Source: Hoylesella buccalis ATCC 35310
GTDB lineage: Bacteria > Bacteroidota > Bacteroidia > Bacteroidales > Bacteroidaceae
DNA: 64,000 nt
Direction of reading: 5' to 3'
Assembly (NCBI RefSeq): GCF_000177075.1
Contig: NZ_ADEG01000086.1
Coordinates: 1 to 64,000, forward strand
Each line of letters starts with the position of its first letter. Position 1 is the first letter of the stretch. Positions 38,803 to 49,300 of this stretch are shown in pieces. The translations under genes and the position numbers were made by a program. The notes beneath the pieces are model-generated. The model saw only the letters and a program-made list of their open reading frames with translations, was not told where the DNA came from and did not search any database.

Positions 38803-38944
38803 GAGTTTATAGCGATTCGAAACGTTTTTGTTGCCTGTTGTCACATGCGTCAATATTTTCGGCTCAATCGTTGTTTCACCAATGTGCAAAAAGGTTTGTC
38901 AGCAATGCTTTAAATGCACTTTCCCAATTACTATGCTATTGCCT

Positions 38945-39006
38945 GTCAAAGTCATTGAGTTTGAGGGTCAAAGTCATTGAGTTTGGCAGTCAATGTCAAT
39001 GCTTTT
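38945..39006. repeat. Short tandem repeat with a 22-bp unit
   Basis: The unit GTCAAAGTCATTGAGTTTG plus three variable bases occurs at 38945-38966 and 38967-38988, followed by a diverged partial unit (GTCAATGTCAATGCTTTT). It lies between rpoC and the convergent sigma-factor gene and shares its core with the hairpin at 13198. Confidence 0.8.
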
Positions 39007-39643
39007 AAACGCTGAGGTCTGTTTGCCCCAACAGCAACGCTTCCGCCACGACCAGTACCATCAGTGCTTGTTCGTCATATTTGCTGGCAAGAGAGCGAAG
39101 AGCACACAATACTTTTGTGATATGATATTCAACGGTCTTCACGGAGACACCAAGTTTCTCTGCTATTTCCCGGTTCAGCAAATCCTCCTCGCGGCTCATC
39201 TTGAATATCATTTTTGATTGCTCGGGCAGGGAGTCAAGAACCTCATGAATTTGCCGGTGCAACTCCTCATATACCAGTTCTTCTTCCGCATTGTGGTGAA
39301 AGATCAAGCTATATAGCTGCTCTGCCCCCTGTTGTTGAGGTAGTTCGTCAAACGAATACTGGTTGGCTACCATCTGGTGTCGCAAAAAATTGAGGCATGC
39401 GTTCCTCACCATTGTGTAAAGGAGTGAGGAGATGGAGATGTGGGTCAGCTTTTCTCGGCTTTCCCATAGCTTTACAAAACAGTCTTGTAAGATGTCGTTC
39501 AAGTCGTCCGGCTGATGGATGAAGCGAAAGGCATAGGCCTTCAGTCTGGGCTGATAGGTCTTGAAGATAAATTCGAATGCTTCGGCTTTTCCTAACCTCA
39601 AGTCATCGAACAATTCAGCGGAATTCATTGTATATCTTACCAT
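39005..39643 (-). CDS. ECF-type RNA polymerase sigma factor (Bacteroidetes sigma-70 family)
   Basis: An extracytoplasmic-function sigma factor of about 207-212 residues. Region 2 holds FEFIFKTYQPRLKAYAFRFIHQPDDLNDILQDCFVKLWE and region 4 holds LPEQSKMIFKMSREEDLLNREIAEKLGVSVKTVEYHITKVL with a helix-turn-helix. The ATG at 39628 (MNSAELFDD) is a likelier start than 39643. It is divergent from a FecR-like anti-sigma gene and is predicted to drive the adjacent susCD-glycosidase operon. Such pairs are more often co-directional, so the divergent layout is notable. Confidence 0.92.
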   Translation of the reverse strand: MVRYTMNSAELFDDLRLGKAEAFEFIFKTYQPRLKAYAFRFIHQPDDLNDILQDCFVKLWESREKLTHISISSLLYTMVRNACLNFLRHQMVANQYSFDELPQQQGAEQLYSLIFHHNAEEELVYEELHRQIHEVLDSLPEQSKMIFKMSREEDLLNREIAEKLGVSVKTVEYHITKVLCALRSLASKYDEQALMVLVVAEALLLGQTDLSV

Positions 39644-39662
39644 TTCGCGCGAACGTATAGCA

Positions 39663-39694
39663 CAAAGATAGAAAATGTCTGCATAAATAGCAAA
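39663..39694 (-). promoter_or_regulatory. Promoter of the sigma-factor gene
   Basis: On the minus strand TTTG (39691-39694) and TATCTTTG (39663-39670) are 20 bases apart, a full housekeeping promoter, so the sigma gene should be transcribed without self-activation. Confidence 0.7.
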
Positions 39695-39789
39695 CGAATC
39701 TGAAAAATAAAGTGAATTTACTTGAAGTTTTGTTTAGGGTAAAGCGATAGTTCGGTGTTATACATATAAAGACTATTGAAAAAACAGAC

Positions 39790-40773
39790 ATGCAAAATAC
39801 AGACAACCAATTGGCAGAACTGGCCCGAGGCTTCTTTGAGGGCACGCTTTCCAATGATGAAGAGCAGATGCTTTTTGGCTTTCTCCAAGAGAATGAGGAG
39901 CAGCGCACGCGCTTCGATGCGATGGAGCAGGCGTGGAACGCAACCCATGTCCCATCAGCAGCAGTTGAGGAAGAATGGCGAAGGGTCTGGTGCCGTGTCC
40001 AAGGCAGCAGTCCTATCCGCATGAGGTCACGCAAGATGTATCTTCGTCGCAAGCTTGCTGCCGCAGCCGTAGCTTTGGTTCTGGTGTCGTCACTCGTTAC
40101 CTATTTTTTCAGCAGCCATCACTCTGGGCCAGAGGCTTATTACACCTGCATCGCACCACTTGGCGGCAAAGCCGAAGTGGTGTTGCCCGATGGGTCGCGC
40201 GTGTGGCTCAACGCAGGGTCAGACTTACGCTATCCTGCTTCGTTCGGTGGTGACAGCCGTATGGTTGAACTCAACGGCGAGGCTTATTTTGAGGTGGCCA
40301 AGCATGCGGGATCCAAGTTCACGGTAAACACCAAAGGATATGATGTGATTGTCCATGGAACCAAGTTCAACATTTCAGCCTATGACGACGATGCCACTGT
40401 TACGACAACCCTGTTAGAGGGAAGTGTGCAGGTGAGCCTCGACAATGAGCGTGTCATGATGGTTCCAGGAGAGAAGGTTACACTGAACCAGGTGTCAGGA
40501 GAACTGATCAAGACCAAAGCGTCGACCAAAGCTAATGCCTGGATTCATGGCAATACCGAGTACGAGAGCATTACCCTGGCCAATCTGGTTAAAGTGCTTT
40601 CGCGCAGGTTCAATATGAACATCACCGTACAGTCGCCCTCCTTGCGTGATGAGCGGCTGGCCATCTCGCTGAATAACGGCGAGGATTTTGACGGTATCAT
40701 GCGAGGGTTGCAGAGAATCATCCCTATACGAGTTGTCAGACAGGGGAAAAATGTGCAAATCCTCGAACGTTAG
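39790..40773 (+). CDS. FecR family anti-sigma factor
   Basis: An inner-membrane anti-sigma regulator of 327 residues. A cytoplasmic N-terminal segment binds the sigma factor. A membrane helix follows (AAAAVALVLVSSLVTYFF, about 93-110). The periplasmic FecR domain (GGKAEVVLPDGSRVWLNAGSDLRYP, VELNGEAYFEVAKH, FTVNTKGYDVIVHGTKFNI) is followed by a C-terminal DUF4974 domain (ITLANLVKVLSRRFNMNITV). It is expected to receive a signal from the STN domain of the downstream SusC-like protein and release the divergent sigma factor. It lies 100 bases before the susC-like gene. Confidence 0.93.
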   Translation: MQNTDNQLAELARGFFEGTLSNDEEQMLFGFLQENEEQRTRFDAMEQAWNATHVPSAAVEEEWRRVWCRVQGSSPIRMRSRKMYLRRKLAAAAVALVLVSSLVTYFFSSHHSGPEAYYTCIAPLGGKAEVVLPDGSRVWLNAGSDLRYPASFGGDSRMVELNGEAYFEVAKHAGSKFTVNTKGYDVIVHGTKFNISAYDDDATVTTTLLEGSVQVSLDNERVMMVPGEKVTLNQVSGELIKTKASTKANAWIHGNTEYESITLANLVKVLSRRFNMNITVQSPSLRDERLAISLNNGEDFDGIMRGLQRIIPIRVVRQGKNVQILER

Positions 40774-40873
40774 TGCGCGTTTGTCCCATGTGATGACTGC
40801 GTCAACATGAACAAAAAAACATACATTATTTAATAAATTTATCTCTAATCTAACAGAAAAGTAAACAACAACC

Positions 40874-43800
40874 ATGAGAGGAAAATACCTTTATTATTCG
40901 CTTCTTGCCGTGTTCCTTCTGTGTCCTGTCAGAGCCCTTTCCCAGACAGTCACGAAGGTGTTTAGTAAAACTCCACTGAAGACCGTTCTGAAAGAGGTGG
41001 AAAAACAAACCCGGATGTCTGTCATCTACAAGGTAAAGGAAGTAGATGCCAACAAGAAAATCTCAGCGTCATTCAAGAATGAGCCAGTTAACAAGGTGCT
41101 TGACAAAGTGCTTGACCCGTCATTAACGTATACGATAGAGAATAAGATGATTACCATCTATCGCCGCGGCACGCGTCCCCATGGAGCTGCAGCTGTTAGC
41201 AACAGTGTGGGACAACCGCGCAAAATCCATGGAACCGTTGTGGACGCCAGCGGTGAGCCGCTCATCGGTGTGACGGTAAGGATAAGAAACTCGAAAGAGG
41301 GAGTGGTGACCGATATTGACGGAAACTACTCTCTTACTACGAAAGAGACGGCTCCCACATTGGAGTTCTCGTACATAGGCTATGCTCCGCAGACATTGGT
41401 GGCCACTGGCGCAACACTGAATGTCACCCTGAGCGAGGAGAGCAGTACGCTTAACGAGGTGGTGGTTACCGCCATGGGTATTCAGCGTAAGGAGAAATCG
41501 CTGACCTATGCTACTCAACAGGTAAAGGCAGAAGACTTGATGCGTGTACAAGACCCCAACGCGGTGAACTCTTTGGAAGGTAAGGTTTCGGGCGTAGTCA
41601 TCACGCCAAGTGCTGGTGGAGCCGGTGGTGCGTCAAAGATTATCCTCCGCGGTAACAAGTCGGTATTGGGAAACAGCTCTCCACTCATTGTATTGGACGG
41701 AGTTCCAATGAGCAATGGTACGCGTGGGCAAATCAATGGTTCGAACATCGAGTATTCAGGTGTTTCTGAAGGTGCTGACCCCTTGTCGATGATCAACCCT
41801 GACGATATTGAGTCGATGAACGTACTGAAGGGTGCCAATGCTGCTGCTCTCTACGGTTCGGCAGCCGCTAACGGTGTGGTGATGATTACGACAAAGAAAG
41901 GAAAGGAAGGAAAGCTATCAGTAAGCGTTACGTCCAACATTACTTTTGATACGCCACTGCTCACACCAGAGATACAAAACGTTTATGGCGCACGCATCAA
42001 ATCAGCTGGTGGACTTGATATTGGTAGCTGGGGAGACAAGGTGGCTAACCGCCCTGCCGACCAGTTAACCTTGCAATCGACCTTTGACTCGTCGGCACCT
42101 TTTGCCCCTGGTTTCGTCAATACCGTTCATCTGCGTAATGCTGCCAAGAACGACTTGGACGACTTCTACCGCACAGGTACCACGATAAACAACTCGGTAT
42201 CGTTTTCAGGAGGTACAGAGAAGATACAGAGTTACTTCTCTTTCTCTAACTCGCACGCCAACGGTATGCTGGTTAGCAATTCATACAACCGTAATACGGT
42301 GAATTTCCGACAGTCGTACAACTTCCTCAAACGTCTGCACATCAATACCGCTATCAATTATATCCAGACCATTACCAACAACCGTCCTGGTGGAGGTACG
42401 GTGATGAACCCAGTGTACCACATGTACACAGCACCACGCAACTTGGACATGGACTACTATCGCAACCATTACTATCGTGAAAATGGTACGTGGATGGCGA
42501 AGAACGTTCCTGCATACGTACAGCAAAATGGTAGTATCTACGAGCTTACCACCACTGATTTGACATTCAATGGTCCGATGCAAGACTGGGCATACTTGGA
42601 GAAGAGCCAGAACAACCCTTACTGGCTTACCCGCATGAACAATACCAAGCAGCGCACCGACCGTGTGTTTGGAACGGTGAGTGGTAAGATTGATATTTAT
42701 GACGGTTTGGATTTCCAAGCACGTCTTAGCATTGACCACACCAAGTACGACAATGACGGAAAACGATACGCTACCACCTTCACCCCTGGAGGTATTGAAC
42801 CTTATGGTATCTATTCAAAGACTTTGGATCGTACTTCGGAAATTTATACCGACTATTTGCTGTCTTACAACAAGACATTTGAAGACACATGGAGTGTATC
42901 GGCAACAGCAGGATGGGTGGCTCACCTCATCAAGACCAAGTTCCAGAATACTTATACCACCGCAACTCCTAAGGATGGCAACAAGATAAGATTTTCCAAA
43001 CTCGTGAACTATTTTGAGACCGATGCTGCCACAGCAGGTGAAACGCGTGCTTCGGTAAACACCAACTGGGACAAGGCTGCCCTGTTCACTGCTCAAATTG
43101 GTTGGAAAGACATGGTGTACTTTGATGCTTCCTATCGTCAGGACTGGTATCGTGCCTTCAGACAGTTCAAGAATCGCGGCACTTCCGAAAGCTATGGTTA
43201 CTTTGGTTTTGGTGCCAATGCCATCGTTAGCTCTATGGTCAAGCTGCCAGAGGTGATTTCTTACTTGAAATATCGTGCTTCTTATTCAGAGGTAGGTAAC
43301 TCTATTCCTAACAAGGTACTGGCAAGATCATCGCGTGACACGTTCACCGGAGCTGTTCCACCGTCACCATACTCATCATTCAAGAATCCTAAACCAGAGA
43401 AAACTCGCTCATTCGAGACAGGTATTGAGTCGTCATGGTTCGGCAGTCGTCTCGACTTCGACTTCACGTTCTACCATGCCCTCTCTACCGATCAATATAT
43501 GGAGGGAGCCAATGCTTCTGGAAAAATTGAACCGATGAACTCTGGAAAGATCAGAAACATGGGTGTAGAGACGACCCTTGGCTATAACTTCCGCTTTGGT
43601 AAAGACTGGCGTTGGAAGACTTCTTACAACCTGTCGTACAACGATAACGAAATTATGGAAACCACCTACAACCCCGACGGCACCGAGAAGTTGGTGTTCC
43701 AAGATGTGGCTGAGGTGCGCGTAAGATATAAGAAAGGTGGATCGATTGGTGACATGTATGTAACCGATTACAAACGCAATGCCGACGGAACACTCGTTAC

Positions 43801-44404
43801 GACGAAAGACGGAAGACTGAGCTTTGAGTCTGAGGCTTCTAAAAAATACACGGTATATGCCGGCAACATGAACTCTAAGTGGCAAATGGGTTGGAGCAAC
43901 ACCCTTAGCTATAAGAACTTCCAGTTGTTCTTCCTCATCAATGGTCGCATTGGTGGTAAGGTGATTTCGCTCACCGAGTCGTACCTTGACAACTTAGGAT
44001 TGTCACAGCGTACCGCAGATGCACGCTTGTATGCCGAGCAAAACAACTTGACAGCCAATGGACAACTGGCAATGCCCCTGCCCGATGGTAGTGGTCGACT
44101 GGTTCCTATTGAGAGTTATTACACAAGTATCGGTGGTGTGAAGAAGAGTCCATTGGAGTATATCTATGATGCCACTAACTTCCGCTTGCGCGAGTTGTCT
44201 ATGGGCTATACGTTCCAAAATCTCTTTAAGAGCAATGCCAGCCTCAACGTGTCGTTCATTGCACGCAACCTATTCTTCTTGTACAAGGATTCACCTGTTG
44301 ATCCCGATGTATCTCTGTCAACTGGCAACGGATTAGGTGCGTTCGAAATGTTCAACATGCCTTCTTCACGCTCGTATGGATTATCAATGAAACTAACATT
44401 CTAA
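40874..44404 (+). CDS. SusC/RagA TonB-linked transporter with N-terminal STN signalling domain
   Basis: This 1176-residue outer-membrane transporter carries, after its signal peptide, an STN domain (about 27-95: VFSKTPLKTVLKEVEKQTRM, KNEPVNKVLDKVLDPSLTYT). STN domains contact FecR-type anti-sigma factors. A carboxypeptidase-regulatory-like domain follows (KIHGTVVDASGEPLIGVTVR), then the plug (GVVITPSAGGAGG, ILRGNKSVLGNSSPLIVLDG) and the barrel with C-terminal LSMKLTF. It is predicted to import N-glycan pieces released by the enzyme two genes downstream. The substrate is inferred from that neighbour. Confidence 0.94.
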   Translation: MRGKYLYYSLLAVFLLCPVRALSQTVTKVFSKTPLKTVLKEVEKQTRMSVIYKVKEVDANKKISASFKNEPVNKVLDKVLDPSLTYTIENKMITIYRRGTRPHGAAAVSNSVGQPRKIHGTVVDASGEPLIGVTVRIRNSKEGVVTDIDGNYSLTTKETAPTLEFSYIGYAPQTLVATGATLNVTLSEESSTLNEVVVTAMGIQRKEKSLTYATQQVKAEDLMRVQDPNAVNSLEGKVSGVVITPSAGGAGGASKIILRGNKSVLGNSSPLIVLDGVPMSNGTRGQINGSNIEYSGVSEGADPLSMINPDDIESMNVLKGANAAALYGSAAANGVVMITTKKGKEGKLSVSVTSNITFDTPLLTPEIQNVYGARIKSAGGLDIGSWGDKVANRPADQLTLQSTFDSSAPFAPGFVNTVHLRNAAKNDLDDFYRTGTTINNSVSFSGGTEKIQSYFSFSNSHANGMLVSNSYNRNTVNFRQSYNFLKRLHINTAINYIQTITNNRPGGGTVMNPVYHMYTAPRNLDMDYYRNHYYRENGTWMAKNVPAYVQQNGSIYELTTTDLTFNGPMQDWAYLEKSQNNPYWLTRMNNTKQRTDRVFGTVSGKIDIYDGLDFQARLSIDHTKYDNDGKRYATTFTPGGIEPYGIYSKTLDRTSEIYTDYLLSYNKTFEDTWSVSATAGWVAHLIKTKFQNTYTTATPKDGNKIRFSKLVNYFETDAATAGETRASVNTNWDKAALFTAQIGWKDMVYFDASYRQDWYRAFRQFKNRGTSESYGYFGFGANAIVSSMVKLPEVISYLKYRASYSEVGNSIPNKVLARSSRDTFTGAVPPSPYSSFKNPKPEKTRSFETGIESSWFGSRLDFDFTFYHALSTDQYMEGANASGKIEPMNSGKIRNMGVETTLGYNFRFGKDWRWKTSYNLSYNDNEIMETTYNPDGTEKLVFQDVAEVRVRYKKGGSIGDMYVTDYKRNADGTLVTTKDGRLSFESEASKKYTVYAGNMNSKWQMGWSNTLSYKNFQLFFLINGRIGGKVISLTESYLDNLGLSQRTADARLYAEQNNLTANGQLAMPLPDGSGRLVPIESYYTSIGGVKKSPLEYIYDATNFRLRELSMGYTFQNLFKSNASLNVSFIARNLFFLYKDSPVDPDVSLSTGNGLGAFEMFNMPSSRSYGLSMKLTF

Positions 44405-44419
44405 ACAATCGTTCAAACA

Positions 44420-46222
44420 ATGAAAAGAATACAATATATTGCAATAGCAGCACTTACTACAGGGTTCATGACCCTGCAGTCGTGCTTGGATTTTGATGAG
44501 CCGACCGATGATTTCCGCCCAAATGACATCACTATTGATGAGGGAGACATCGTGGGCGAGGCTGACTCTGTAAATCTCATCAACTATAAAGCGTTGTATA
44601 CAGAGAATCAAGTAGATGCGGCAGCCAAGAGCTTGGATAAGTATTTAGGTATGCTGAAAGTAGCCCAATACTGTATGCGAGGTGGAAAGGAAGGACAATA
44701 TCCCGTTTCACATGCTTACCAGCGTATTTATACGTTGCCCGATGTGTACGCACAATATGGTGTTGTACCACATTCTGACTTCGCTTTTGCCAGTGAATTG
44801 ATATCTTCCTATCATGCCAGTCAAGACTGGATTACTGGGCCAAATGGTCAGTTTACAGGTGCGCGTACCAGTTTAACACCATTGCTCAACCACAAGTCTT
44901 GCGATTCCATTCCTGAGGTGAAGGCGATTGCCTTGTTGTTGTACAACTATGCAGCGATTGAGAATGTAGATATGTATGGAACCATTCCTTACAATGACTT
45001 CAAGGCTAACAAGGTGGATCCACCATTCAAGTACGATGACATGAAGACCATCTACACTGGTGCCGAAGCCAATATTGATACCATTGTAAATTGTCTGCGT
45101 TATTTTGACAGCAAGCCTGCTTGGTACCAAGCCAAGGTAAAAGACATTGTTAACAAGTTTAGCGAGGTGACGCATGATCAAAGGAACGGTGTGAAAAACA
45201 TGGAAACATGGGTTCGCTTTGCCAATTCGCTGAAGTTGCGGATGGCCATGCACATGGTCAAGGCAGAGCCACAGTTGGCACAAAAGTGGGCTGAAGAGGC
45301 TGTGAAGAGTGGAGTGATTGACGATTTGAAATATGAAGTAGCTCTCTTCCCCTCTATATACGGAGGTGTACATCCTTTGGTAGAAATTTGCGATGGCTGG
45401 GGTGACATGCGCTTTAGTGCCTCGTTTGTTAGTATGCTGAAGAGTTTGACGCACCCTTATCGTTTCTCCCTTTGTACGAAAAACAGTGGAGACTTGAGTA
45501 ATGATCAAGGTGTCACCTTGCCTGCAGAGACAGACCAAGTAGGTATCCGTTCGGGAATACACACGGGCAAGGGACAGTCATACGGTTCTAACCAGTTTAT
45601 TGGCTTTAGCCGAATCAACAAGTTGCTGATTGATAAAGCACCTTTGTACCTGTTTAAATGGGCAGAAATTGACTTCCTGCGTGCCGAAGGTGCCTTGCGA
45701 GGATGGGACATGGGTGGAAAAGCCGAGCAGTTCTATACCCGTGCCATCGAAAACTCTGCTTTCTTGGAGCCAGGTTCAGATATTTACAATGCACTAAAGC
45801 CTGTACTCTCACAATATGCAAATATTGAAGAACCGGTTGCTTATACGTATAAGGATCCCACTGGCTCATCGCCTGATATGGAAAGTGTGACGAAGATTGG
45901 CGTCAAATGGAATGAAGCGGATGACAAGGAAACAAAGTTAGAGAAAATCATCACGCAGAAATACATCGCACTCTTCCCTAACAGTATGGAGGCATGGGGC
46001 GAAATGCGACGCACTGGTTACCCAAAGGTGTTCCCCGTTCTTAACGTTGAGGAAGGAGACGGCAGTTTGAAACCTGGCGATTTGGTTCGTCGCATTCTCT
46101 TCCCCAATAGTGATGATGCTTCGTTGAAAGACATTCAGGCTACTGGACTGAAAGCCTTGGGCGGTCCCGACCAGCAAGCTACGCGTGTATGGTGGGATGT
46201 GAAAGGAAAAGGAAACTTTTAA
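44420..46222 (+). CDS. SusD-like surface lipoprotein (SusD/RagB family, nutrient-binding type)
   Basis: A 600-residue lipoprotein with lipobox-like residues MTLQSC (Cys22). The helical body resembles the SusD-like family PF12741/PF12771: YNYAAIENVDMYGTIPYNDF, WVRFANSLKLRMAMHMVKAEPQLAQKWAEEAV, FLRAEGALRGWDMGGKAEQFYTRAIENS and EKIITQKYIALFPNSMEAWGEMRRTGYP. It forms the lid of the preceding SusC and starts 15 bases after it. Confidence 0.92.
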   Translation: MKRIQYIAIAALTTGFMTLQSCLDFDEPTDDFRPNDITIDEGDIVGEADSVNLINYKALYTENQVDAAAKSLDKYLGMLKVAQYCMRGGKEGQYPVSHAYQRIYTLPDVYAQYGVVPHSDFAFASELISSYHASQDWITGPNGQFTGARTSLTPLLNHKSCDSIPEVKAIALLLYNYAAIENVDMYGTIPYNDFKANKVDPPFKYDDMKTIYTGAEANIDTIVNCLRYFDSKPAWYQAKVKDIVNKFSEVTHDQRNGVKNMETWVRFANSLKLRMAMHMVKAEPQLAQKWAEEAVKSGVIDDLKYEVALFPSIYGGVHPLVEICDGWGDMRFSASFVSMLKSLTHPYRFSLCTKNSGDLSNDQGVTLPAETDQVGIRSGIHTGKGQSYGSNQFIGFSRINKLLIDKAPLYLFKWAEIDFLRAEGALRGWDMGGKAEQFYTRAIENSAFLEPGSDIYNALKPVLSQYANIEEPVAYTYKDPTGSSPDMESVTKIGVKWNEADDKETKLEKIITQKYIALFPNSMEAWGEMRRTGYPKVFPVLNVEEGDGSLKPGDLVRRILFPNSDDASLKDIQATGLKALGGPDQQATRVWWDVKGKGNF

Positions 46223-46243
46223 CTTATTAATAATACGGTGACA

Positions 46244-46285
46244 GGGAACTACCGTCTGTTCGCTGAATATGAACAGACGGTTCCC
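46244..46285 (+). promoter_or_regulatory. Strong intra-operon hairpin between susD and the glycosidase gene
   Basis: GGGAACtACCGTCTGTTC (46244-46261) pairs with 46271-46285 with one bulge and a 9-base loop. There is no T-run, so it is more likely an mRNA stability or processing element than a terminator. Confidence 0.65.
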
Positions 46286-46337
46286 CTAACCAATAATTTA
46301 ACATTTACAACTTAACCATTAAAAAACAACCAAATCT

Positions 46338-49300
46338 ATGAAGAAAAGATTTTTACCCCTGATGCTTTTGGCTTGTTTGGCTGGATCTGCAAATGCGCAG
46401 TCTGACATGTCGCCAACGGCAACATCCACGATTTATGATTTCGCTGGATTTAATGAGGTTACTCTGCTGAACCTTTTCGATAAGGCTTTGCAGAACGGTC
46501 GCAACTATCCTACAAAGGCTGAATTTGAGGCTGCAGGTATTCAAGCTTCTGACATTGCTTTTGTGCGTTCGCATGTTAAGCAGCGTGCTATCTTGGATCG
46601 CAAAGACCGTTTGGTGAAAGACACCTACGAGAAGCGTAACCTGTTTATGAATATTCCGAGCGGTTCGGGTAAGGGCATCGGTGGCTATCCATCGTCCAAC
46701 TTTGCCAATGATGTGTTCTCTATGTGGAACTACACCAACCTGTTTGGTTCTTGGAACCATGGTTTGTTCCAAGCTCCGGGAGCATGGACCGATGCAGCAC
46801 ACAAGAATGGTACCGACATTATGAGTGGTATCAAGTTTTTTGAAAGCTGGACAGCAGGTTCTGGTGATGGAGCTTATGTAAGCTTTATCCAAACCAAAAA
46901 CTCGGATGGCAGCTATAAGTATGTTAAACCCATGCTCAACTGTCTGCTGTTCTTCGGGTTTGATGGTATCAACTACAACTGGGAGGATAACTCTTACTCT
47001 AATTCTGATGTAACAGGTTTCCACAAGGCTTTGTACAAGGAAGCAGAGAAGATGGGCTTCAATAACTTCCACGCAGCTCTTTATACGCAAGGCTCCAGCC
47101 TGTCGAGTGCGGCAGTTGACTATTTATATGGTACAAAAGCCACAGGCAAGACTTTCGACCTGTTCCTCAACTATGCTGGAGGTGACTTTGCTGTCCAGGG
47201 TTATGAAAGTTCTGTTCAGGCTGCAGAAAACGCAATGGGAACCGCAGAAGGTCTTTACGGAGGCGCTTGGATTGTTAGTATGAATCGCGATTGGCAAGGG
47301 TTGGTAGCAAAAGCAAAATACGATTTTTTCACGGGTACCTATACTTACGAACCTAACGAAACCGTGAAGCGTATTGGTATCTGCCTTTGGGGCGAGCATG
47401 GCGACAGCCGTTTCTGGAGTTACAACTCTGGTTCGGATGCGCTCAATGCACAGTACAACTACCAACGTTTGTTGGAGCGTGGCTTCTCTGGCGGTAACAG
47501 AAGTCCATTGAATCGTCCTGCTATTAAAAATACAGGACACGAGTGGGAAGGTGAAAACGCATTGAAGACATTCTGTGGTTTGGCTTCGTTCATTCCAGAG
47601 CGTTCTGCAATACAGGGCAATCTTCCTTTCTTGACACACTTCAACTTAGGTAATGGAGAGCGTTACAACTATAAAGGTAAGAAAACGGCTGGTACATGGT
47701 ACAACATGGCGAACCAAGATGTAGTGCCTACTTATCGCTGGTTGGTTTATGGCGAAGGAACAGAAACTGTTTCAAATGCTTTGCAGCCAGAATTTACACA
47801 TATCGACTCGTATAACGGTGGCTCATGCTTACTGTTGAAAGGACTGTCTTCAGCATCGGGTGTTGATGTAGTTCTGTTTAGAACCGACCTTAACGTGAGT
47901 GCAGCTAATCCTATTGCCAAAGTTGCTTTGAAGACAAAGGCAGCTGGCGAGTCTAACTTGTACTTGATTGTAAAGGTAAACAATCAATGGAAAGAGGTAG
48001 CAGTAGGTGCTACCGACGACAAGACATGGCAAGAGAAAAAGGTGAGCCTGCCTGTTAGCATGGGCGACCGCATTACTCACATTGGTTTGCGTGCCAAGAA
48101 CGTAACAGACAAGTACAATGTGTTGGTAGGTAAGCTCGAACTCAACGACGACGTGAAGGCTACACCTGCTAATGTTAAGAATCTCATGGTAGAAGTGAAA
48201 GAAGAGTCACAGAAGAGTCTTTCTGCAAAGCTGCATTGGGATGTAGACCATTCTACAGGTGAACGTTCAGCTTATGGTATGATTTACAACAGCGATGCTA
48301 ACATCGACCACTTCGAGATTATGTATAAGAATGGTAAAGACGGACGTGTTTCAGAAGTAGGTCGTACTACACAGTGGGGTACCTATATTCCTAACATTGT
48401 ATTTACTGATGCTGCTAATGAAAAACCATTTATTGGTGTACGCTCCGTATCAACAGACTTGAAGACTTATTCACCCGTCGAATGGGTAGAGATTACGCGT
48501 GCCGACGCTTCTCAATTGCCAGAAGAAACAGTTGGTGGAACAGATACTTATGGAATTAGTAAGATTAATCCGAATGCAGATGGATTCAAGATAGCCGTCG
48601 AACAAAGATTCTTGACAAGCGTTACAACTACAGGTGCTGTAAAAGACTTGAATTATACAGCTACGGAATCGCCACGCGATAGCTCACAGTATGCAAATGC
48701 TCGCGACCACAAGTTGGTTGTCAAGCAAGGACAAGAAATTACGATGACCTTTAAGGCTCCCAATGAAAAAGACGGTTTGAAGTGGTGCTTTGCAGGTGGC
48801 TGGTTAGACTTAGACGGTAGTGGTACATTTAACTATCCTAAGGCTCCAAAAGACGATCCTATGGGTGAGCAGATTTTCTTTGCTGGAAAGATACGTGCGG
48901 CAACTCCTGAGATACAGGATCCTAACGGCTACACATTTAAGTTCACAGTACCACAAGATGCTCACGTAGGTACAAGTCGTTTGCGTATTGTGTTTGCTGA
49001 TGCTTGGTTTGGCGGAACCTTCTTGCCAACTGGCTTGACAGCCAAAGGATTTACCATAGACTTTGATGTAGAGATACAAGGTAAGAAAGACGGACAGCGT
49101 CAATATGTGGATACACAGCATGACCAGGGTGTTGCTGAGCAGCCCGAAGGATTGAATGAAACGACTGGCGTAGACAACACCGTGTTTGCTGGTGGTGTTT
49201 CTAACGTGACAGTAAATGGTAATGACATCCTCTTTACCAATGTAGAGAAGGCTTGGATTTACACTGTTGACGGAAAGATGGTACAATATCTTACAAACCC

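Noticed and set aside
38945-39006. CRISPR array
   Set aside because: The 22-bp units are directly adjacent without unique spacers, there are fewer than three, and no cas genes are in the window.
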